NCBI GenBank assembly: GCA_946999045.1
Contig: CAMQBR010000004.1
Location: 17,754 to 81,753, forward strand
Direction of reading: 5' to 3'
DNA length: 64,000 bases
From: an uncultured Prevotella sp.
Lineage (GTDB): Bacteria > Bacteroidota > Bacteroidia > Bacteroidales > Bacteroidaceae
Part shown: positions 1 to 7,334 of the stretch, piece after piece
Layout of the letters: each line of letters opens with the position of its first letter
Numbering within the stretch: position 1 is the first letter of the stretch
Position numbers and translations under genes: made by a program
The notes under the pieces: model-generated
The model's input: the letters and a program-made list of their open reading frames with translations, nothing else
Told to the model about the DNA's origin: nothing
Databases searched by the model: none

Positions 1-574
1 CTATTCCATGTGGAAACCGTGTGTTGTCAGCTCGTGGTGTTCCGTCTGCATTTCTGCTTTTGGCGTGCCACCAATCGTCTAGCATAATGTAGTTCCATCC
101 ACATTGATACAAGCCTTTGTCCTTAAAAAGTTTTACGGTTTGCTTTACAATATCTTCCGAAACATCAGCTTCTACCGAGTTCCACGATAGCCAACCCATG
201 AAGGGGGTAGGCAGTTGCAAGTGTTTTGAAACGGTAAGTGTAACATTCTCTGTGGAAATGTGGCCTGCATAGTTCATCTTTATTTGATAAGTATAGATAC
301 CCTCTTTACGTATTTTTCCTACAACGATATTTCTTTTTTCATACCATTTTAATCCTTTAGGAAGATGGCTCACTGTTATCTTTGCCGTAGGAATTGAGCA
401 TTTTACCTTTTGCATAAACCGAATGTTAGGTAATGAGTATACCGTTTTTGCACAATCCAACGTGGCTTGTTTTGTTTCTACGCTTGCTGTTAATGACTTA
501 TTACTTGGCTTTGCAAATAGAAAATTAAATGCTGATGCCCATAAAATAAGGATGGTTAATAAGATTTTGTTCAT
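1..574 (-). CDS. GH27-like alpha-galactosidase, N-terminal part (runs off the window)
   Basis: Translating the minus strand from ATG at 574 gives an exported protein: a signal peptide of about 21 residues (MNKILLTILILWASAFNFLF, then A), a roughly 100-residue beta-rich N-terminal region, then the start of a catalytic barrel with MGWLSWNS, a DKGLYQCGWNY segment and YIMLDDWW. These match the first two conserved blocks of glycoside hydrolase family 27 (alpha-galactosidase / alpha-N-acetylgalactosaminidase / beta-arabinopyranosidase). The catalytic aspartates lie further along, outside the window, so substrate cannot be decided. It probably acts in the periplasm or at the surface on alpha-linked galactosides. 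The family call is fairly safe; the exact activity is open. Confidence 0.72.
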   Translation of the reverse strand, partial: MNKILLTILILWASAFNFLFAKPSNKSLTASVETKQATLDCAKTVYSLPNIRFMQKVKCSIPTAKITVSHLPKGLKWYEKRNIVVGKIRKEGIYTYQIKMNYAGHISTENVTLTVSKHLQLPTPFMGWLSWNSVEADVSEDIVKQTVKLFKDKGLYQCGWNYIMLDDWWHAKSRNADGTPRADNTRFPHGI

Positions 575-691
575 TAGTTAGTAGTTGTTTTTATTGGCAT
601 GAGCGCACTATTTATGCGTTAGCCAAGTTAATATTGTGTATAGATTGACACGCTAGTGTGTGTCCTTACTATCTTTTTTTTTTGCTATACA

Positions 692-1144
692 TTACCTCGA
701 AACATAGATGCCTACATTACTAACCCCTGGGATAATCTCACGTTTCATATTGTGTCTAATGCAGATATGTAGCGAATCGTTAGCATGAAGGTTAAGGGTA
801 GTAACATCAAAGTCGTATTGATAAATTCCAATTCCACGACCTGTAGCTCTGCCATTATTGTCAATAACATTGCATTTCACAGATTTTGTATTTTTTTTGT
901 GCGAAGGAAAAATTGTTTGTTCAACGATAAGTGTAATGCTTTTAAATGGAAAATTATTACCTATGCGCATAGACAAGCCTATGTGATAGCTGCCTCCAAC
1001 CTTTACTCGAGGTACATCATATTTCAGTGTATCATTCTTTTCCCAGCCCGACATAGGTGTTTCTCTAAACTTATCATACACTTTATGCTCGTTACAGGCT
1101 GAAAAAAAAATGATACAAAATAAAATTAAAGCCCACTTTTTCAT
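692..1144 (-). CDS. gldH: Gliding motility lipoprotein GldH
   Basis: A 150-residue lipoprotein with a short hydrophobic signal and lipobox ending at Cys17 (FFSAC), followed by features typical of the GldH family: VYDKFRETPMSGWEKNDTL near the start and a C-terminal half with GIGIYQYDFDV and SLHICIRHNMKREIIPG. GldH was defined in Flavobacterium gliding; non-gliding Bacteroidales keep it, probably in connection with type IX secretion or envelope function. Its ATG overlaps the stop of the upstream ricT-like gene by four bases (ATGA), so translation is likely coupled. Length is normal for the family. Confidence 0.85.
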   Translation of the reverse strand: MKKWALILFCIIFFSACNEHKVYDKFRETPMSGWEKNDTLKYDVPRVKVGGSYHIGLSMRIGNNFPFKSITLIVEQTIFPSHKKNTKSVKCNVIDNNGRATGRGIGIYQYDFDVTTLNLHANDSLHICIRHNMKREIIPGVSNVGIYVSR

Positions 1145-2370
1145 GATTGTTGATTGCTTTTAGGTTGTATCTCACGAGGTTGTTGTGCCGTTATTTCGTT
1201 TTTTTTTGTAACAGGACGACAGATTTTGTTGCTTATATTTTTATTTTTAGGGCTATTTCCATTTGCTTCCTGTCCACGTTTCTTTTTATGTCGTTTGCTC
1301 TTATCAAATCTACTTAAGTCGGCTTCAGCCAATAGGTCGATAGGTTTTTTCCCCTCTTTTTTCTTTCCGTCAAACGTCAACGACACTGGCTTTTCGCCCT
1401 TTTTGTTCATCTCTATAATTTCTCGGGCACGCTCAGCAGAGATAGTTTCAAGGTTGGCAGCCATGTTTTTATCTGTCGAATAAGTTACCAAACCAGCCAA
1501 AATATCGGATTTGAAGAAAAAGTAATCATTCTCGGTTGTTTGCAAAATAATTTCTTTGTGAGGTATCTTTCGGCTTGCTTCAACGTAGGTGTCAGCCTCA
1601 TAATTGAGACAACACTTTAGTTTTGCGCACATTCCAGCTAATTTTTGTGGGTTGAGAGAGAGGTCTTGAATACGAGCTACATTGGTACTAACCGACACAA
1701 AATTCTTCATCCATGTGGCACAGCACAATTCTCTACCGCAAGGCCCCGTTCCACCAATACGCCCTGCTTCTTGTCTGGCGCCAATCTGTTTCATCTCTAT
1801 GCGCACATGAAAGGTATCTGCTAATATCTTAATCAGCTGTCTAAAATCTACTCTTTCATCTGCAATATAATAGAAAATAGCCTTATTGCCATCTCCTTGG
1901 TATTCTACATCACCTATCTTCATTTGCAAACCTAAGTCCTTGGCTATTTTTCTGCTTTGTATCATTGTGGCATCTTCCAGCAATTTAGCTTCCTTATATT
2001 TCTCCATATCCACAGGTTTAGCTATGCGATAGATGCGTTTTATCTCGTCGGGCGACTTCAATCTTGCCTTTCTAATTTGCAATTTAACAAGGCTTCCAGT
2101 CAATGTTACTACACCTATATCATGCCCAGGGTTAGCTTCAACGGCTACTATATCTCCTTTTTTAAGTTCTAATCCGTTTACATTGTGATAATATCCCTTG
2201 CGAGTATTCTTAAATTGAACCTCCACCAGATCGGTTGTTTGGTTGTTACCAGGTACATCAGCCAACCAGTCGTATGTGTTAAGCTGTTTGTCTTGGCGTG
2301 CACACGAACATCTGCAGAGTCCTCTGTCACATCCGTGTGCTATCTTAAATTTCATATTTTTATAATCCAT
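1141..2370 (-). CDS. ricT: PSP1 domain / RicT (YaaT)-like protein
   Basis: Cytoplasmic protein of the PSP1/RicT (YaaT) family. Conserved cysteine-rich blocks are visible: CDRGLCRCSC near the N terminus, GTGPCGRELCCATW and AGMCAKLKCCLNYE in the middle. The C-terminal ~70 residues are lysine-rich and probably disordered. In Firmicutes RicT joins an Fe-S complex affecting mRNA maturation; the role in Bacteroidota is not established. I start at 2370 (MDYKNMKFKIAHGC) because residues before it in the open frame to 2439 look unlike the family; ATG at 2355 is another option. It lies between the delta' gene and gldH in one minus-strand operon. Confidence 0.8.
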   Translation of the reverse strand: MDYKNMKFKIAHGCDRGLCRCSCARQDKQLNTYDWLADVPGNNQTTDLVEVQFKNTRKGYYHNVNGLELKKGDIVAVEANPGHDIGVVTLTGSLVKLQIRKARLKSPDEIKRIYRIAKPVDMEKYKEAKLLEDATMIQSRKIAKDLGLQMKIGDVEYQGDGNKAIFYYIADERVDFRQLIKILADTFHVRIEMKQIGARQEAGRIGGTGPCGRELCCATWMKNFVSVSTNVARIQDLSLNPQKLAGMCAKLKCCLNYEADTYVEASRKIPHKEIILQTTENDYFFFKSDILAGLVTYSTDKNMAANLETISAERAREIIEMNKKGEKPVSLTFDGKKKEGKKPIDLLAEADLSRFDKSKRHKKKRGQEANGNSPKNKNISNKICRPVTKKNEITAQQPREIQPKSNQQS

Positions 2371-2451
2371 TTTATAATATAAATGTGGCAAGATGTTGTG
2401 TTTACTATCATTGCACATAACAATAGCTTGAACAAACATCTCTATATTTTG

Positions 2452-3603
2452 TTATTTTTTGATAAGTAAAACGATAATTTTCAAAGCCAAATCAAAGAAA
2501 ACTATTTTGGCATTAGCATTTTGTCCAATATCTTTCCGGGCTGTTTCCAGTAGTTCGGCTATCTCTATAACATTGGCTTCATTGATGAAACAGGCAAAGT
2601 TTTTCGTAAAATTCTCTTCCTCAACCGTCATATAATTAAGTTCTGATTGGTGAAAATTGTACATAAAACTTTCTCTTATCATTCTGCTATAGTATGCCAG
2701 CATACGGCGTTGTTTCTCTCTGCCATAGCCTGCAGCAGTATCAACCCATTTTTTTAAGTCGCGAATGTTTCGCATATATGCCAGTCGCATAAAGCGGATA
2801 AAGGTTTCTAAAAACTGCTTATTTTCATTATTGGCCTCTAAGGTTTCTATGGCTCTTAACCAGCTGCCGTTGGCAGTACGTGCAATATGCTGGGCAGTAT
2901 TTGCTTCTATGCCTCGTTTTTCTATCAAGGCTTTTATAATTTCTTCATTGTCAATGCGCTTTATGTCAATGCGTTGAACCCTACTCCTAATGGTTTCCAA
3001 TAATTTTTCGGGCTCTTCACAAACCATTATAAAAATGGTTTGTAAAGGTGGCTCTTCTAATAATTTGAGTAGTTTGTTAGCACAAACCTGATTCATGCGT
3101 TCGGGTAGCCAGATAACACAAACCTTATATCCACCCTGACTTGATTTCAAGCTCAATTTTCTTGTAAGATTGTCGCTCTCTGCTTCAAATATCAAAGCTT
3201 GTTGAGTTGTAGCCTTCATGCGGTCAATCCATTGATCCATACTGAAATATAGCGTCTCTTTGAGCTGCTGTCGCCATTCCTTTCCAAAATCATCGCTTAT
3301 CATTTTATGATCGGATGATGTTCCTGCAGGACGTATCACGGGGAAAGTAAAGTGTAAGTCGGGATGCTGCCAGTTGCGTAGCATAGCTTCGGCGTTGGCA
3401 ATGGTACTTTGTGAAGTAAGGAGAGATGCACCTTGCTCATCTCGTTCTCCCAACAAATAGGATGCAAAAGCCAATGCTAATGCCATTTTACCACAGCCAC
3501 TCGGACCGCAAAGCATCATGGCATGCGGTACACGGTCTTCGCATACCAGTTGTCGCAAACGTTGTTTTGCCTCTTGCTGACCTATCACTTCACTAAATTT
3601 CAC
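2452..3603 (-). CDS. holB: DNA polymerase III subunit delta' (clamp loader)
   Basis: A 383-residue AAA+ clamp-loader protein. The start reads MKFSEVIGQQEAKQRLRQLV, followed by HAMMLCGPSGCGKMALALA, a Walker A loop in which the usual Ser/Thr after GK is Met. This fits delta', which supports loader assembly but does not hydrolyse ATP. Later blocks KLLKLLEEPP and IRSRVQRIDI are the SRC-like region of this family. It is first in the operon with ricT and gldH. A Bacteroidetes -7 box (TAACTTTGC on the minus strand, 3651-3659) lies about 50 bases upstream of the ATG. Family assignment is strong. Confidence 0.88.
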   Translation of the reverse strand: MKFSEVIGQQEAKQRLRQLVCEDRVPHAMMLCGPSGCGKMALALAFASYLLGERDEQGASLLTSQSTIANAEAMLRNWQHPDLHFTFPVIRPAGTSSDHKMISDDFGKEWRQQLKETLYFSMDQWIDRMKATTQQALIFEAESDNLTRKLSLKSSQGGYKVCVIWLPERMNQVCANKLLKLLEEPPLQTIFIMVCEEPEKLLETIRSRVQRIDIKRIDNEEIIKALIEKRGIEANTAQHIARTANGSWLRAIETLEANNENKQFLETFIRFMRLAYMRNIRDLKKWVDTAAGYGREKQRRMLAYYSRMIRESFMYNFHQSELNYMTVEEENFTKNFACFINEANVIEIAELLETARKDIGQNANAKIVFFDLALKIIVLLIKK

Positions 3604-3650
3604 TATTGTTGGTGTTTGTATATTTTACTTTTTCTCTAATTCGTCTGTCT

Positions 3651-3659
3651 GCAAAGTTA
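3651..3659 (-). promoter_or_regulatory. -7 box of the holB-ricT-gldH operon
   Basis: TAACTTTGC on the minus strand matches the Bacteroidetes -7 consensus TAnnTTTG. I do not see a convincing -33 TTTG at the right spacing, so only half of the promoter is supported. Confidence 0.45.
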
Positions 3660-3810
3660 CTAAAAATATAGTAAATTACGTAGTGGGCAATGATAGAAAT
3701 ATTGCATTTAGAAAAATGCTATATAGAACACTGTAAAGTAAGATAAAGAAAGAAAAATGAAACTTTTTCGAGAAAAATCATCGAAAAAAGAATGGCGGAT
3801 TGAAATAATT

Positions 3811-3862
3811 CCTTAATTCCGCAGTATTTTTTCTTGTGAGAAAAAATACTGCGGAATTAAGG
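3811..3862. repeat. 24-bp perfect inverted repeat upstream of the GG-peptide gene
   Basis: Arms 3811-3834 and 3839-3862 are exact reverse complements of each other, separated by a 4-base loop (TGTG). The arm begins CCTTAATTCCGCAG and ends in an A/T run. The second arm ends 22 bases before the ATG at 3885, so in a transcript it would form a 24-bp hairpin in the 5' leader. A weaker hairpin (TTTTTCGA at 3764-3771 with TCGAAAAA at 3781-3788) lies just upstream. It could be an attenuator, an mRNA-stabilising stem or an operator. Confidence 0.8.
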
Positions 3863-3884
3863 TATTAACTAAATTCACAAAAAA

Positions 3885-4019
3885 ATGGAAAAGCAGCACA
3901 TGCGCCCTCTTACAGAGCAGGAACTTCAGACCATCTATGGTGGCAACATAAAAGCATCTGGAATTGGATTAAAACACACATTTTTGTTAGGACAACTGAT
4001 GATCCAAACCGCAGAATAG
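3885..4019 (+). CDS. Double-glycine leader peptide (putative RiPP/bacteriocin-like precursor), probably frameshifted
   Basis: A small gene encoding 44 residues in the open frame. It starts MEKQHMRPLTEQELQTIYGG, a double-glycine leader with the LTxxELxxIxGG pattern recognised by C39-peptidase exporters. The frame ends at TAG 4017-4019. A single added T in the TTTTT run at 3981-3985 would continue the peptide to TAA 4043-4045, giving about 53 residues with a Gly/Ile-rich tail (NRRIEIGIGGSI). The read-through tail looks more like a mature peptide than the present end, so the gene may be decayed, slippage-translated or carry a sequencing error. A terminator follows at 4057. No exporter or modifying enzyme is in the window. 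Function unknown. Confidence 0.6.
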   Translation: MEKQHMRPLTEQELQTIYGGNIKASGIGLKHTFLLGQLMIQTAE

Positions 4020-4056
4020 AAATTGGTATTGGCGGAAGTATTTAATCTGGACAAGT

Positions 4057-4095
4057 AAAAAATGGGGGTGTCAATTTGATATGCCCCCATTTTTT
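4057..4095. terminator. Bidirectional terminator between the GG peptide and protease genes
   Basis: Perfect 12-bp stem: A6-TGGGGG (4057-4068) and CCCCCA-T6 (4084-4095), with T runs outside the stem on both strands. It sits between two convergent genes and can serve both. Confidence 0.8.
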
Positions 4096-4104
4096 ATTAG
4101 TATA

Positions 4105-4950
4105 TCACTTTAATATGTAGAGTGTTTTATGCGAATAGTCTAAAACGAAAGATTTTCCAAATAAGAAAGACGCATTCACACGAGGTTCTTGATCATTAGT
4201 CAAAATAAAATCAAGTAAGTATCTATTTTGAGATAATTCCATACTTACTCCTTCGCATAGCCCACACTTCTTCATCTTTAGTTTATGGGCAATATCTCCT
4301 CTCTCCTTTTCTATTTCTCTTGTAGCTTTTATTCCAAAAGTTTTGGGAAGGTTATTGCTCCAACTACCTGTATCAAAAAAGATACGGGTCTTCTTCCCTT
4401 CAATCTTACCCTTAAAGTATATAGAATTCAAACCGACATCTCTATAGTCGTCATGATTTTTCCATTTAATACGTATTGAACTTCCTTTTTTAGGAACATC
4501 GCTACGCTTCATCATACGAGTATTTAGATCGAAACACCAAATCTCTTTCTTTAGGAAATCCCCACCTAAAATAAATTTAGGAGCAAGATGTAGAAATTTA
4601 CCGGCTAAATCAACCACAAAACATCGCACCTTAGGATATGAAATGCCAGCAATAGAAACAGAGTCTATATTAAAATCGAAAGATTTGATGCGCTTGCCTG
4701 CAGTGTTCCCGATAGTAGCATTACTCCCTGTTACTACGATGTGGCAGGAATCAACTGCATAAGTAGAATCTATAAGACAGACCGAAGAGCCAGTATCTAT
4801 TAAGGCTGTTACACTCTGAGAGTTCCCATTATGTGATACAGTGACATTAGTGTACATGAAGTCTCCTTTAAAGAGTAATGTACTTTGGGCATAGAAATTA
4901 AGCGTGAACGACACGAGCATACTGCAAATAAACAGGAAGCGATATTTCAT
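4105..4950 (-). CDS. Secreted clan AA (retropepsin-like) aspartic protease with two DTGS motifs
   Basis: A 281-residue protein with a signal peptide of about 22 residues (ends FYAQ) and two aspartic-protease active-site motifs: ALIDTGSS (Asp52) and IFFDTGSW (Asp193). Each is followed about 75 residues later by a hydrophobic-Gly motif (FILGGDFL near 127; SFLFGKSF near the C terminus). Two DTGS lobes in one chain suggest a self-contained bilobed enzyme, rather than a homodimer of single-lobe retropepsins. It should act in the periplasm or at the surface. It is convergent with the GG-peptide gene. A -7 box (TAACTTTGC, minus strand 5016-5024) lies about 65 bases upstream. Substrate unknown. Confidence 0.75.
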   Translation of the reverse strand: MKYRFLFICSMLVSFTLNFYAQSTLLFKGDFMYTNVTVSHNGNSQSVTALIDTGSSVCLIDSTYAVDSCHIVVTGSNATIGNTAGKRIKSFDFNIDSVSIAGISYPKVRCFVVDLAGKFLHLAPKFILGGDFLKKEIWCFDLNTRMMKRSDVPKKGSSIRIKWKNHDDYRDVGLNSIYFKGKIEGKKTRIFFDTGSWSNNLPKTFGIKATREIEKERGDIAHKLKMKKCGLCEGVSMELSQNRYLLDFILTNDQEPRVNASFLFGKSFVLDYSHKTLYILK

Positions 4951-5312
4951 AACTATAAAGTAATTAGAATTATGACATTATTATGATAGAAATTTTGAGA
5001 ATGAAAATATCAATTGCAAAGTTAGTAATTTTTGCTTACTCCTCCATATTTTTATATACTTTAACTCGATTGGTTGAAGCGAGTAACTATTCAGCAATCA
5101 TTCGCATTGAATATCAGAAACTTGCAGGCTTACTATTATAGCAGAATGTTCAAAAATGACATTATTTACAAAAAAAATAACATGATTATTCTTGTAACAC
5201 ACTGAATATCAATAATATTTAATAATTATTATTGCTAAATAGTTACATAATAATATCACTTTCTAACGGCAATGGTTTTATGCCTATTCTAAAACTTGCT
5301 TTTCCAAGTATA
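4951..5312. other. AT-rich spacer between the protease gene and the mobilizable-element remnant
   Basis: No gene or strong hairpin seen. It holds the -7 box for the protease gene (5016-5024, minus) and presumably the left boundary of the decayed element, but I could not find a target duplication or attachment site. Confidence 0.5.
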
Positions 5313-5585
5313 TCATTTCTTATAATTCTCATCCAACATTTTCTCCAAGTCCGACACCTTATAGAGTATCTTCCCTGCAAACTGCGTATAGGGAATAATC
5401 CTCCTGTCCCGATAGTCCTGCAAGGTACGAGGGCTGATATACAGCCGTTCGCACACTTCCTTGCCTGTTAGGAAATGCTCACCGCCAAACAGCGGTTTGT
5501 GTGTCTGTGCCACTTCTTTTATCCGTCTGTTCACTCCTTCAAGTGCGGACAGCACCACCTGCATATCATCCGCTTCCATGTTCAA
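5313..5585 (-). CDS. Helix-turn-helix excisionase-family protein of the mobilizable element
   Basis: A 90-residue protein: a short helical N terminus, then FLTGKEVCERLYISPRTLQD and the tail IPYTQFAGKILYKVSDLEKM. This is the HTH_17 / MerR-like DNA-binding fold common to the paired small regulators of Bacteroides mobilizable transposons, where they act as excisionase or transcription factors. It is the only intact reading frame in this remnant. ATG at 5579 is an alternative start. It lies 41 bases downstream of the related but broken HTH gene. Confidence 0.75.
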   Translation of the reverse strand: MNMEADDMQVVLSALEGVNRRIKEVAQTHKPLFGGEHFLTGKEVCERLYISPRTLQDYRDRRIIPYTQFAGKILYKVSDLEKMLDENYKK

Positions 5586-5626
5586 ATCTCTTACCTGTTA
5601 CATAATCTTCGAATTTATTTGTTGAT

Positions 5627-5917
5627 TTAAGGTCTTTCCATTTTTGTTTTCTCTGATTTGGTCTCCAATAATTGTTCCACGTCCTCACGCTTGTAGTAGC
5701 ACTTATGCCCGATTTAGGCAAAGGGCAACACACCTGTATCATGGTAGTGCTGCAAGGTGCGCTTGCTGATGTTGAGCAACTTGCACACATCACCGTTGTA
5801 CAGCCAATCGGTGTGCCTGCTCTGTTCCCCAAATGCCTTGTGGCAGGTTTCAGCAAGACAGAGTATCTCATTCCTCAGCCTCGCCCAATTTGAATCCGTA
5901 ATGATAAAATATCCCAT
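5627..5917 (-). pseudogene. Second HTH excisionase-family gene, inactivated by one in-frame stop
   Basis: The frame from ATG 5917 gives MGYFIITDSNWARLRNEI, then an HTH (LYNGDVCKLLNISKRTLQHY, HDTGVLPFA), then TAA. Beyond the stop, in the same frame, the expected C terminus continues (IGHKCYYKREDVEQLLETKS) to the true stop at 5627. The whole frame is 97 codons with only one internal stop. By comparison with this family the stop stands where a Gln (CAA) would be expected, so a single C-to-T change explains it. The break is recent or the fragment has been kept, since no other damage is seen. Confidence 0.75.
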
Positions 5918-6372
5918 AGTTTTATTGTTATTTTGTTTGTAATTCTGTCTTATTGGTATTGACAATATCTTTGCCTGTTCTGCGTTTCATCGCACGTTTA
6001 TGCCTGTAAAAGTAGGGAGTGTTTGTCATACTTCAAAGCACAAGGGAACAGTAGGGAAATAGAGGGAAAAACATGGAAATGGCAAAAGGATTGTCGCTCT
6101 CTTTATTTGTCTCTTTACTCCATTTTATCATATCCTTTTAGCCGACGCAATACGATGCGTATTGTAGCAAATTAGCACCTGCCTTTCTTGCATCCTTTAC
6201 ACACTTGTCCTCTTGTTTGGGGCTTAAATCCTTGTTTCCCGACAGTTTCCTGTCAGAAATCCGTGAGAAATTCATAGCCAATGTACGCAACATTATGCAA
6301 GCACTCCCTGAATGCTTGGAACTTTCCTGTTCTCTTCATAACTTCACTCTTGGAAACCAAACCAAGCAGATA
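5918..6372. other. Spacer inside the mobilizable-element remnant
   Basis: Divergent region between the HTH genes and the VirE remnant. An open stretch on the plus strand from 6205 runs into the VirE remnant, but its first 55 residues do not resemble a known family and I do not call them. No promoter with both boxes was found. Confidence 0.4.
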
Positions 6373-7176
6373 ATGAAATCAAACGCAGGTAAAGGCAATT
6401 CAGTGGGCGAAAATAATACACCCAAGCCAAAGGAAGACTTCCACCAAAAACGGTGAGATAGAAACTTATCTCTCCTCTTATTATGAGTTCAGATACAACA
6501 CGGTATTGGGAAGAACTGAATACAGGGAACAAGGACGATGCTCACTTCTCAAAAGTGGGTCGCTATGAAATCAACACGCTCCGCAGGGAACTTGACAACG
6601 ATGTGGGGGATTATCACATCTTCCGACAATCTCTATTCCATCATAGAAAGCAGCTTCTCTCCACGTATCAATCCCATACAGGAGTATTTCAAAGGATTGA
6701 CTTTGGTGTATATTGGTAATAGCACTGGCAACAGTAATGATTATGGCAGTAATAGTAATGGTAATAATGAACACAATAGCTGTTGTGTAATTTCTTCCCT
6801 TTCTCTGAAAGCCATTCCCGAATTGTCAAGTTGCGTAGTTGTGATCAACTCTGACAAGTGGCTGCCATACCTTACCAAATGGCTCGTGGCAGTGGTCGCC
6901 AACGCCATGGACGACCGTGAATGCCGTAACCATACCTGTCTTGTACTGACAGGTGAGCAAGGCAAGTTCAAGACAACATTCCTTCACTTGCTCTGTCCTC
7001 CTGCCCTGCATGGTTACAGCTACACGGGCAAGATATATCCGCAGGAGAAGGACACGCTTACCTATATCGGGCAGAACCTCATCGTAAATATTGACGACCA
7101 GCTCAAAGCCCTCAACAAGCGTGACGAAAACGAACTGAAAAACCTCATTACCTGCCCGATGGCAGCAACGGAATAA
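6373..7176 (+). pseudogene. VirE / DUF3874-type ATPase (VapE-like), frameshifted and truncated
   Basis: Fragments of one protein lie in several frames: MKSNAGKGNSVGENN at 6373, then YEFRYNTVLGRTEYREQG, VGRYEINTLRRELDNDVG and SSDNLYSIIESSFSPRINPI. From about 6650 they join a longer piece with KWLVAVVANAM, TCLVLTGEQGKFKTTF (Walker A) and IVNIDDQLKALNKRDENE. These are the blocks of the VirE/virulence-associated E helicase-like ATPase found in Bacteroides mobilizable elements. At least three frame changes are needed, and the protein stops after LITCP, before the domain's conserved C-terminal part. It cannot make a full-length product. Confidence 0.75.
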
Positions 7177-7189
7177 GGAAGAGCAGAAG

Positions 7190-7333
7190 ATGAATAAAAC
7201 AGAGTTCATCAAGGTAAGATGCACCTTAGAGGAAAAGCAGCGTATTAAGTCAAAGGCAGAAAGTGCGGGACGGAAATTCTCCGACTACTGCCGTGAGATA
7301 CTTCTGAATGGAACTTATTGCAGCCGTTCCTAA
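7190..7333 (+). pseudogene. MobC-like relaxosome protein fragment
   Basis: ATG at 7190 opens MNKTEFIKVRCTLEEKQRIK and continues KAESAGRKFSDYCREILLNG, the ribbon-helix-helix start of MobC/MbpA-like relaxosome accessory proteins. The frame breaks near 7310: the next family block (ELIAAVPKMTDN) is found in the +1 frame, which then runs straight into relaxase sequence. About half of MobC is missing, so this is a remnant. Confidence 0.7.
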
Positions 7334-7334
7334 G

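Noticed and set aside
6205..6372. Extending the VirE remnant upstream to 6205
   Set aside because: The first 55 residues do not resemble the family; the recognisable part begins at 6373.
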